A stretch of 64,000 bases of DNA from UKL13-2 sp038321965 (GTDB taxonomy: Bacteria > Pseudomonadota > Gammaproteobacteria > Burkholderiales > Usitatibacteraceae), in NCBI GenBank assembly GCA_038321965.1, contig JBBQFL010000015.1:19978-83977 (forward strand). The letters are read 5' to 3'. Both the position numbers and the translations under genes were made by a program. This document shows, one piece after another, positions 17,840-25,917 of the stretch. Numbering within the stretch: the first letter of the stretch is position 1; every line of letters begins with the position of its first letter. Under the pieces are notes generated by a model. It was not told where the DNA came from. It ran no database searches and was given only the letters and a program-made list of their open reading frames with translations.

Positions 17840-20815
17840 TCAATATGGCTGCCGTTCGATACGCCTGGACTGAACGATACCGCTTACGCTGGTGGTCATG
17901 GTCGCAGTGCTGGCATCGCTGAAGTCGATTGAGATTGAACCCACATTGGTGGCGGTGAACTGTGAACCATTGTAGGCAACGCCAAGCCAGGCAGCCGACG
18001 TATGCGCGTAAATTGTGCCCGACCAAACCGTGCCACTCCAACTGCCGCCCTGGCCGGTAAAGAAGGTCGCCCTTCCAGTTGCGTCGTAGGTATACCAAAT
18101 CGGGAACAGGACGCGCCCCTGTTGGGAAATGTTGACGCCCCAACCATCCTCGGCAAATGTCGCCCACCAGAGATCATTGATGCGCAGGTTTTCCCCCGTC
18201 GTTTCAAGCGCAAATATCTGCCTCTGGATGGACTTGCTCGCGCTGATCCCATTGATCGTATACGCAAGGGTGGCAGTGCTATTGCTGGTGTAGGTGATAG
18301 ACGCGGACCCTACGGCCGACCCAATCACGAACTTGGATTTGTCGTAGGCGTTGAACGGCGAAGAGGTCGGTAGATAAAGTGAGCCCGTGAAGACAGTACC
18401 GGCCGAATTGAAGCTGCCGCCCGGCATTACATACCAGACCGCTTTGCCGACCGCATCATAGGCAAAGATCACATTGAACTGGATTGGACCGTGCTGGGTG
18501 ACGGACATTCCCCAGCCATTTTCCGACGAGCCTGCCCACCACATATCGGTGTAGTCTGCTGGGCCGCTGGCGACCACACGCAGGTCATATGTTATTTGCT
18601 CTGATACTTTGCCTGACAAGTGTCCGGCGGGATAGAAATATGTAACTAGATACTGCTTAACGCCGCTGGCAGCTACCGGCGCAGTAATCGTGCAGGTGGC
18701 AACGGCGGAGTCCACTGCATCGGGCACCAGGGACAATGCCGTTTGAGCGCATCCTGCGAGGGCAATACCATTGTCGGCGAATGTGACCGACCCTGTCGGA
18801 CTGGTCATTTTGACCAGTGCAGTCAACGTGACCGACCGACCGGTCACTATCGGTGGCAGTGGAAGTGCGGCGACCGAAAGTACCGCATTGTTTTGCGATA
18901 CCGCCTGTGAGTAACTGGCGCTGCCCGCAGCATTGTTTGGGTCTCCCGAGTAGGCGGCCACGTACTGGCGCGGGTTCTGTTTTTGATAGGTACCGGGTGT
19001 TGTGCAGTTGGCAGTGCCAGAAACCAGTTTCACTGTCTCGCAACCGGGTAGCAATATGGCGCCGTTATTCGTTACCACGCTAAACGAAACTGTTCCGGTC
19101 AAGCCAATGCCGCCAAGACTGGCGATCAGGTTAACTGATGCGCCGTAAGGCGCAATATTGGTGGTCGATGTCAAGCTGATTGAGCTGCTTGATGGTGTGA
19201 CCGTCACTGGCGCCGACGGCGATCCGGTACCAACACTGTTTGTCGCTGTGACGGTACAGGAATAAGTCACGCTATTTGCCAAGCCATTAACGGTGACAGG
19301 TGACGTGGCAGAGGTCGCAGAAACTGCACCAGGGTTGCACGAAGCCGTATAGGCGGTGATAGAGCTGCCCCCATTGGATGCTGGCGCGATAAAGGTAAGC
19401 GTCGCCTGCGCATTACTAGCTGATACCGCAATAATGGTCGGCGCGCCAGGTGCGACAGGCGCCGCGGACGGAACGACAATAACGGCGGTAGATGCGGGGC
19501 TGGTGCCGAAAGAATTTCTGGCAACGACTGTGCATGAATATGAGTTTCCATTGACCAGACCTGTCACCGACAAGGGGGAGCCCGCTCCGGTAGTCGAGCC
19601 GCCGGTCGAGCCCACGCACGTTGCCGTGTAATCGATGATGGCGCTGCCGCCATTAAATGCTGGAGCCGCGAAAGAAATGATTGCCGACAGGTTGCCAGCC
19701 GACCCTGACACACTGGGCGGTGCCGCCGGGGCGCCACCGCCGATGGCAAAACTCTGCGCTACCGCGACCGCAGCATTGAAGTCGACATTGCCGGTCTGGT
19801 TGGCAGTGATCGTGCAGGTTCCTGCCGCCAGGAACGTGACAATGGAAGCCGAAACCGAACAAACGCTACTGGTGCCTGACGAAAAGGCAAGCGGCAGGCC
19901 GGATGAGGCAGATGCGCCTGTTATCGTGAATGGCAAGGCGCTGAATGCCTGACCAGAGATGGCGTTAAACGTGATGCTTTGTGATCGCTTTGCAACCGCC
20001 AACGTGAAATTCTGCGTGCCATTGGGCTGACTGCCATTGTTCGCCGTGATAACCACTGGATAGCTTCCCGCAGTGCCGGATGCGGGTGTTCCGGACAATA
20101 CACCCGCGGCGCTCAAAGAGACGCCGCCTGGTAACGTGCCGCTTGCTGTAAATGTCGACGTCGACGAGCCGCTTGCAGTTACGTTAAAGGTGCCGGCAGC
20201 CCCGACCGTAAATGTGGTGGTGGCCGCACTGGTAATTGCCGGGCCTGTCGACAGGCTTAGCGTCAGGGTAGGGAGGGCAGCAGTTGAATTCGCCGAGCTG
20301 CCACAATTTGTAACGCCCTGGTCCGTATCAAATTCCGAGGCCGACGTCAGATTAATGACGTAACTGGCGTTGGTTGCCGAAGCTTGTGGCTGAAAGGTGA
20401 ATGTTGCCAACAACTGGTTGGCACTTGCAAGTGCAGAACTGGCGCCGGCGGCAATGGTCGCGCCGAAATCGGCCACCGTTGCAGGATTGGCAATCAGCAG
20501 TGGCAGCGTTGGCGCGGCATTCGCGTCGGTGTAGGAGGACCCAAATGTACGGGCTGTCACACTGAAGGCGTTGCTTTCTGCCGCACTGTTTGACTGGAGT
20601 ATTGCCGAGAATCCGCAGCCACGCTCCGTGGTGGTTGATGCGCAAAGCGAAGCCTGAAAACTGGGGCCGCTCGTACTGAAGCTGGTGGTCGCTGGATTTC
20701 CGCACGTGGCACCTGCCGACCAGTTGTAAACAACCGTGGCCTGCGCCGGTAAAGCAATTCCAAGCATTGCAACCGCAATTGCTGCCAGCGATCGTGTGAC
20801 ATTGAACAAATTCAT
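17840..20815 (-). CDS. Large secreted Ig/FN3-domain protein with C-terminal tandem GWG repeats (paralogue A)
   Basis: Exported protein of 991 residues with a signal peptide at 1-26 (…GIALPAQA). After a Cys-containing N-terminal domain (about 27-190) come a putative-Ig (He_PIG-like) module with LPGGVSLSAAGVLSGTP, an MBG-like module, two fibronectin-III-like modules near 365-545, and two Big-like repeats near 550-745 with AAYSGDPNNAAGS. The last 245 residues hold two copies of a module with signature WW-x5-E-x-GWG-x4-Q-x4-F-x4-Y (DMWWAGSSENGWG; NDLWWATFAEDGWG). An AAGGAA Shine-Dalgarno sequence precedes the ATG. It is probably surface or extracellular. Function is unknown; adhesion or matrix is a guess. 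The C-terminal half is nearly repeated in the gene at 23193-25598. Confidence 0.75.
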   Translation of the reverse strand: MNLFNVTRSLAAIAVAMLGIALPAQATVVYNWSAGATCGNPATTSFSTSGPSFQASLCASTTTERGCGFSAILQSNSAAESNAFSVTARTFGSSYTDANAAPTLPLLIANPATVADFGATIAAGASSALASANQLLATFTFQPQASATNASYVINLTSASEFDTDQGVTNCGSSANSTAALPTLTLSLSTGPAITSAATTTFTVGAAGTFNVTASGSSTSTFTASGTLPGGVSLSAAGVLSGTPASGTAGSYPVVITANNGSQPNGTQNFTLAVAKRSQSITFNAISGQAFSALPFTITGASASSGLPLAFSSGTSSVCSVSASIVTFLAAGTCTITANQTGNVDFNAAVAVAQSFAIGGGAPAAPPSVSGSAGNLSAIISFAAPAFNGGSAIIDYTATCVGSTGGSTTGAGSPLSVTGLVNGNSYSCTVVARNSFGTSPASTAVIVVPSAAPVAPGAPTIIAVSASNAQATLTFIAPASNGGSSITAYTASCNPGAVSATSATSPVTVNGLANSVTYSCTVTATNSVGTGSPSAPVTVTPSSSSISLTSTTNIAPYGASVNLIASLGGIGLTGTVSFSVVTNNGAILLPGCETVKLVSGTANCTTPGTYQKQNPRQYVAAYSGDPNNAAGSASYSQAVSQNNAVLSVAALPLPPIVTGRSVTLTALVKMTSPTGSVTFADNGIALAGCAQTALSLVPDAVDSAVATCTITAPVAASGVKQYLVTYFYPAGHLSGKVSEQITYDLRVVASGPADYTDMWWAGSSENGWGMSVTQHGPIQFNVIFAYDAVGKAVWYVMPGGSFNSAGTVFTGSLYLPTSSPFNAYDKSKFVIGSAVGSASITYTSNSTATLAYTINGISASKSIQRQIFALETTGENLRINDLWWATFAEDGWGVNISQQGRVLFPIWYTYDATGRATFFTGQGGSWSGTVWSGTIYAHTSAAWLGVAYNGSQFTATNVGSISIDFSDASTATMTTSVSGIVQSRRIERQPY

Positions 20816-21381
20816 GTTTTCCTTTTACGCGCTATCTACTATCTATTTGACACTTTGACCGTCGATCCTTGATCAGTTCCCGCACATTTGCCTTCATACA
20901 AAATCCAGACTAACACCGTGCGGGTGAGGCAACAACCTTTTCACTTTTACCGGATGCCTACTCGGCTAGCCATGCCCATCTACGCCAAGCGCTAAATCGA
21001 CCAGTGTATTTTAGCTATCGCCTACATATTATCGACCGAAGCACCATAAATGCTATCCCGCATTCGAGTTGAAGGCTGCTATTTTTCATTCCCGGTGTGA
21101 CGTTTTTCACAAATCGTAACGCGGACATGCATGGAGCTTCATCGAATGACCGCTTATGCTGACGAATTCCGCGATCCACGCGGTCCCGGAATAACGTGCG
21201 GCAAGCTTCCGCATCTGTGCCAAAACGAGTAATGGCAACGCGAGTTTATTGGCTAAGTTATCAAGAATTTCCCACGTCAGTGCCGCATCTGCGTGGCAAA
21301 TTGCAAATACGCAGGCGATGCCGCAATATTGCATGCCCGGTTGGTGGCGTTGGGATGACTTAAGGAACTGGTACTCAAGAA
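20816..21381. other. Intergenic region between divergent genes
   Basis: 566 bp between the start of the minus-strand Ig protein and the plus-strand lipoprotein. Short open frames here show no recognisable domain or good ribosome site. It should contain the promoters of both flanking genes, but no convincing -35/-10 pair was found. Confidence 0.4.
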
Positions 21382-21843
21382 ATGTTGTCTCGCATTCTCA
21401 CGATGATCTACCTGACAGGCGTCGTCATTTTGGCGGCCTGCTCCGCGGTGTCACTCAATAATATTGATGAGCGCAACGCAAAGGTTGACTATGCGCAGAT
21501 GATCGAGACCACGGAAAAAAAATACGTCGTGTCATTTGAACCGTTGTTGCCCCCGCTTGCGCTCAATCGCATCCACTCATGGCGTATCAAGCTCAGCACC
21601 ATCGCCGGCACGAAGGTCGACAATGCCATCATTTTTGTCGGCGGTGGCATGCCGGATCACGGTCATGGTTTCCCGACCCGGCCTTCGGTGTCCAAAGACA
21701 TGGCTGCCGGAGAGTATTTGCTTGAGGGCATGAAATTCAGTATGCATGGGCGCTGGGAGATAAAACTGGGTATCCAGGCGGGTGAGATATACGACGTCGC
21801 GACGTTCAACGTGCAAGTCCCGTTACCGGCAGTTAGCCCATGA
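21382..21843 (+). CDS. FixH/YtkA-like lipoprotein
   Basis: Small exported protein of 153 residues with a lipoprotein signal (hydrophobic h-region, lipobox LAAC around residue 20). The mature part is a single beta-rich domain with a Gly-Gly-Met-Pro-Asp-His-Gly-His segment at about 90-97 and EGMKFSMHGRWEIKLGI at about 114-130, the hallmarks of FixH/YtkA-type domains often found with cytochromes and copper proteins. TAAGGA lies upstream of the ATG. Its stop overlaps the start of the peroxidase gene (ATGA), so the two are coupled and probably act together in the periplasm. The His/Met residues could bind copper, but this is not proven. Confidence 0.7.
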   Translation: MLSRILTMIYLTGVVILAACSAVSLNNIDERNAKVDYAQMIETTEKKYVVSFEPLLPPLALNRIHSWRIKLSTIAGTKVDNAIIFVGGGMPDHGHGFPTRPSVSKDMAAGEYLLEGMKFSMHGRWEIKLGIQAGEIYDVATFNVQVPLPAVSP

Positions 21844-23141
21844 GGGATGTTGCCAAGACACTTCGCAAGTGGCGAGTTTCCATCACGCCGGCTATATTTT
21901 TGGCCTTCCTGACAGTCGGCAACGCCGAGGTGCCGCGTGACCAATGGACTTCACAGGAAATTGCCATTCTTTCATCGCTACAATTGAATCAGTTGCCAGC
22001 GATGCCGGTCGACCCCTCAAATGCACATGAAAAAGACCCTGCCGCCATTGCACTGGGCAAGCGCCTGTTTTTTGATCCACGGTTCAGCCGCAATAACGCC
22101 GTATCCTGCGCGACCTGCCACGATCCGAACAAACAATTCCAGGATGGACGCAAACTCGCTCATGGGATAGGCGTGGCCACGCGAAGGACGCTGCCGATTG
22201 TCGCTGCAGGTTACAGTCCATGGCTGTTTTGGGATGGCCGCAAAGACAGCTTATGGTCGCAGGCTTTAGCACCCATCGAAGACCAAGCAGAATTTGGTGG
22301 TAATCGCAGCCATGCTGCGAGTGTAATGCAGCGTGAATATCGCAATGAATACGAGAACGTTTTTGGTAAATTTCCCGCGTATTCCGGTCCCGTCATCGAT
22401 GCGAGTCCACTCGGTTCGGCATCGGAGAAGGCCGCTTGGAGCGCCCTTGATATTGGCTCACGGGAGGCGATTTCACGTGTTTTTGCGAATTTGGGAAAGG
22501 CAATCGCCGCGTATGAAAGGACGATTTCCCACGAAGGCACGCGCTTTGATCGATACGTCGGCGACATGCTGAGAAAGTCGGCAGCGACGTCGCTCACATC
22601 GCAAGAGGTGAATGGATTGCGCACCTTCATTGGCAAAGGCCGATGCGTCACCTGCCATGCCGGTCCGCTGTTCACGGATCATCATTTTCACAGCACGCGT
22701 GTTCCTGAGCGCGACTCGCAGGCGCCCCACCTGGGTCGGGCTGCAGCAATATCGCGAATTCAGTCGGATGAATTCAATTGTCTGGGCCGATTTAGTGACG
22801 CCAAGCCTTCACAATGTGAAGAACTCAGGTTCATGGTGACAAACGATCCGGCATTGCTACGCGCTTTCAAGACACCGAGTTTACGCAACGTCGCACTGCG
22901 GCCACCCTACATGCACACAGGGCAATTGGCGACGCTACGCGACGTTATAAATCACTATGTTGCGGCGCCGGACGCAGCACTCGGCCCGGATGGCATGGTT
23001 CATCGACTCGGCATCAATTCCGAACTCGTGCCGTTGCAACTGGCAGAGCAGGAAATCCACGACCTCATCAGTTTTCTGGGCACGCTTTCCGCTGGTTTTC
23101 GTGAGGGCATGAACCCCAGGGCGAATACAAACACCCGCTAA
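21840..23141 (+). CDS. Di-haem cytochrome c peroxidase / MauG family protein
   Basis: Periplasmic enzyme of 433 residues with a signal segment (residues about 15-30, ending GNAEVP) and two c-type haem motifs, C90-ATCH94 and C269-VTCH273. Surrounding family motifs include ALGKRLFFDPRFS, RRTLPIVAAGYSPWLFWDGR and LRNVALRPPYMHTGQLATLRDVI. The length is longer than classic CcpA and nearer to MauG-like or SCO-associated peroxidases. The reaction is either H2O2 reduction with c-type cytochrome as donor or MauG-like protein oxidation; the sequence does not decide. It is translationally coupled to the lipoprotein upstream. The 3' end is convergent with Ig-protein paralogue B, 51 bp away. Confidence 0.88.
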   Translation: MRDVAKTLRKWRVSITPAIFLAFLTVGNAEVPRDQWTSQEIAILSSLQLNQLPAMPVDPSNAHEKDPAAIALGKRLFFDPRFSRNNAVSCATCHDPNKQFQDGRKLAHGIGVATRRTLPIVAAGYSPWLFWDGRKDSLWSQALAPIEDQAEFGGNRSHAASVMQREYRNEYENVFGKFPAYSGPVIDASPLGSASEKAAWSALDIGSREAISRVFANLGKAIAAYERTISHEGTRFDRYVGDMLRKSAATSLTSQEVNGLRTFIGKGRCVTCHAGPLFTDHHFHSTRVPERDSQAPHLGRAAAISRIQSDEFNCLGRFSDAKPSQCEELRFMVTNDPALLRAFKTPSLRNVALRPPYMHTGQLATLRDVINHYVAAPDAALGPDGMVHRLGINSELVPLQLAEQEIHDLISFLGTLSAGFREGMNPRANTNTR

Positions 23142-23192
23142 ATGCGGTTCGTCTGGCCATGCGAAGCCGTGACGAAAATCAATTCAGGCAGG

Positions 23193-25598
23193 TCAGTACG
23201 GCTGGCGCTCAATGCGCTTGACCTGCTGAAAACCGTTTACTGTATAGGTCATCACTGCGGTGCTTGCATCGCTGAAATCGAGCGCAATCGATCCCACATT
23301 GGTCGCTGTAAATTGCGACCCGTTATAAGGTACCCCAAGCCAGGCGGCGGAGGTATGCGCGTAAACGGTACCGGACCAGACGGTTCCGTTCCAGCTTCCG
23401 CCCTGCGCGGTAAAAAATGTGGCCTTGCCTGTCGCATCGTAGGTGTACCAAACCGGGAAAAGGACGCGCCCTTGTTGGGCGATGTTCATGCCCCATCCGT
23501 CCTCAGTGAATGTTGCCCACCACAGATCGTTGGTGCGCAGATTCGGCCCGGTTGTCTCGGCAGCAAATATCTGCCGCTGAATCGATTTGGTCGCAGTGAT
23601 GCCATTGATGGTGAACACCAATGTGGCGGTGCTGTTGCTCGTATAGGTGATGGTTGCAGAGCCCACCGATGCACCAACAGCGAATAGCGACTTATCGTAA
23701 GCGCTGAATGGCGCAGAGCTTGGCAGGTAAAGTGCGCCGGTAAATACCGTACCGGCAGGATTAAAACTGCCGCCAGGCATCACATACCATAGCGACTTGC
23801 CCGCATTGTCGTACGCAAAAATGACGTTGAACTGGATCGGCCCGTGCTGGCTGATCGACATGCCCCAACCGTTTTCGGTGCCACCCGTCCACCACATATC
23901 GGTGTAGTCCGTCGGCCCCTGCGCCACCAGGCGCAGATCGAAACTGGTCTGTTCTGAAGCACGGCCTGAGACGTGACCGGCAGGATATGAATAGGTCGCA
24001 AGGTATTGCCGGACACCGGTAAGCCCGGTTGGCGCTGCAAACGAGCAGGTGGCAACCGCGGCATCGGTCGCGTCGGGCACGACTGAAACGGCCAATTGTG
24101 AGCAGCCTGTGATGGCGACGCCGTTGTCGGAGAACGACACCGAACCGGACGGGCTCGCCATTTTTACCAGCGCTGTCAAACCCGCGGTACGGCCGCCGAC
24201 AATCGGCGGCAACGGCGTTGCTGACAACGTAAGCACAGCGTTGTTGATAGCAACAGACTGCGAAAAGAACACGCTGTTCGCCTGGTTATTGGTGTCACCC
24301 GAATAGACCGCGCGGTATTGGCGCGATGCGGCAGTCTGGAAGCTGCCGGGCGCGGCGCAAGTAGCCACGCCGTTCACCAGCGGCACTGCGGAGCAACCGG
24401 TTAGCCCAACGACACCAGGCAGGCCGGTGTTAACCCCAAACGACACCGTTCCCGTTGGTGCATTGCCGGTGACGGAAGCACTCAGAACGATTGCAGCGCC
24501 GTATCCTGCAACACCGGCATTTGAGGTTAATGTGACGGATGTATTGCTGCTTGCCGCAGGTGTGACCGCGATGGCAGCGGACTGCGCACCCGTGCCCGCA
24601 CTATTGACAGCAGCGACCATGCATGAGTAGGTCGTGCCGTTCGACAGCCCCGTCACTGTAATTGGCGACGAAGGACCGCTGGACACGAACGAGCCACAGG
24701 TAACGGTATAGCTGATGATAATGGCGCCGCCTGTATTTGCAGGCGCCACAAAAGTGATCGTCGCCTGACCATTGCCGACAGCAGCCGACGAAATTGTTGG
24801 CGCTCCGGGCACTGTCACATTCGAGGCGGTCGTGACATTTATTGTGTTGGAAGGCGGCCCGGTGCCAATCGCGTTCGTTGCGGTGACAGTGCAGGCATAC
24901 GTGACGCCGTTACTGAGTTGGGTCACTGTCAGTGGCGACGCGGGTCCCGTTGCGGTGCGCGTGGTTTGTCCGGACGCCGTGCAGGTGACAGTGAAGCTAG
25001 TAATGGCGCTGCCACCGTCTGATCCGGGCGTGAAGGAGAATGAGGCCTGGTTGATACCGTTTGAAAACGTCGAAGAAATAGTTGGTGCGGCGGGAACGGT
25101 GGCGGTGCTGGCAAGCACGACGGTACCGGCTACGCGGGCATTGTTCCTGGGCGAATTGGTCGCAGTGACGCCGTTACGGTTGACAGACTGGGTGCCGTCC
25201 GTCGGGATGCTGGCGAAGGTAACGAAATCAACACCCGCAAAATTGATCGTGACGCTACTCGTGAAGATGAACCCATTGGGTACAATGAAATCGGGCGCGG
25301 GGACACCGGATAACGCCGCGTATCCTGTCGTGCCGATGAGGACAGAGTCACCAGCCGTGGCGTTTGCAAGATTTTTCTGGAACGTGAACGAATTCACGTT
25401 GCTCCCCTGTGTGCTGGTCAGGGTCTGTCCGCTAAAGAAATTCTGCCCACCTGCCAACATCGTAATTTCGATGAACTGGACACTGCCACTGGCATTCGAG
25501 TAGACCTCGTTGATTTGCACAATGTGAAACGCCGCCTGGGACCAACTGCTAATCACGAGCATCGAGAGCAGGAATATCGCGCGCATTCTTTGGAACAT
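23193..25598 (-). CDS. Large secreted Ig/FN3-domain protein with C-terminal tandem GWG repeats (paralogue B)
   Basis: The open frame extends to 25859, but the ATG at 25598 is the real start: AAGGA precedes it and it yields a signal peptide MFQRMRAIFLLSMLVISSWSQA. The protein has 801 residues. The N-terminal domain (about 23-160, VQINEVYSNASGSVQFIEI) resembles a lamin-tail-like module and differs from paralogue A. It is followed by two FN3-like modules, two Big-like repeats (AVYSGDTNNQANS) and two GWG modules (DMWWTGGTENGWG; NDLWWATFTEDGWG). Both copies end ...RRIERQPY or KRIERQPY. The shared C-terminal half indicates duplication with N-terminal exchange. Function is unknown. Confidence 0.75.
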   Translation of the reverse strand: MFQRMRAIFLLSMLVISSWSQAAFHIVQINEVYSNASGSVQFIEITMLAGGQNFFSGQTLTSTQGSNVNSFTFQKNLANATAGDSVLIGTTGYAALSGVPAPDFIVPNGFIFTSSVTINFAGVDFVTFASIPTDGTQSVNRNGVTATNSPRNNARVAGTVVLASTATVPAAPTISSTFSNGINQASFSFTPGSDGGSAITSFTVTCTASGQTTRTATGPASPLTVTQLSNGVTYACTVTATNAIGTGPPSNTINVTTASNVTVPGAPTISSAAVGNGQATITFVAPANTGGAIIISYTVTCGSFVSSGPSSPITVTGLSNGTTYSCMVAAVNSAGTGAQSAAIAVTPAASSNTSVTLTSNAGVAGYGAAIVLSASVTGNAPTGTVSFGVNTGLPGVVGLTGCSAVPLVNGVATCAAPGSFQTAASRQYRAVYSGDTNNQANSVFFSQSVAINNAVLTLSATPLPPIVGGRTAGLTALVKMASPSGSVSFSDNGVAITGCSQLAVSVVPDATDAAVATCSFAAPTGLTGVRQYLATYSYPAGHVSGRASEQTSFDLRLVAQGPTDYTDMWWTGGTENGWGMSISQHGPIQFNVIFAYDNAGKSLWYVMPGGSFNPAGTVFTGALYLPSSAPFSAYDKSLFAVGASVGSATITYTSNSTATLVFTINGITATKSIQRQIFAAETTGPNLRTNDLWWATFTEDGWGMNIAQQGRVLFPVWYTYDATGKATFFTAQGGSWNGTVWSGTVYAHTSAAWLGVPYNGSQFTATNVGSIALDFSDASTAVMTYTVNGFQQVKRIERQPY

Positions 25599-25917
25599 GG
25601 TGATTCCTTTCGTGCGAATAAGTCTCGTCGCAGCTTGATTGGGGGCCAAGTCAGTCACTAGTGGATAGTTTAATCCTTTAGTTGTGCAATTGGCATTCTC
25701 AGCCATCACGATGGACATAGCTGCGTGCCAATAGCCGGGCAAGCTTCGGAGTTGGATGAAGCGACGAAATACCCACGTTAATTCTCCATGCACTGTTGAT
25801 AATTTTGTGGGGCAGCACAAGCGGCCGACATTCTGTCGAGAAAACATTGAAATTGGCAATTTGAAGTAATTGTCCTATGATGATTTCCAATGACAAGCAA
25901 ACCATGAGGAGCACGAC
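25599..25917. other. Intergenic region between divergent genes
   Basis: 319 bp upstream of both paralogue B (minus) and the EF-G-like gene (plus). No RNA, repeat or clear promoter hexamers were recognised. The only clear signal is the AGGAGC ribosome site before 25918. Confidence 0.4.

Noticed and set aside
21107..21334. Minus-strand open frame in the intergenic gap
   Set aside because: No ribosome site, signal or domain; low-complexity by eye.
23142..23687. Plus-strand open frame downstream of the di-haem peroxidase
   Set aside because: It is antisense to the well-supported GWG module of paralogue B and carries no signal or motif.
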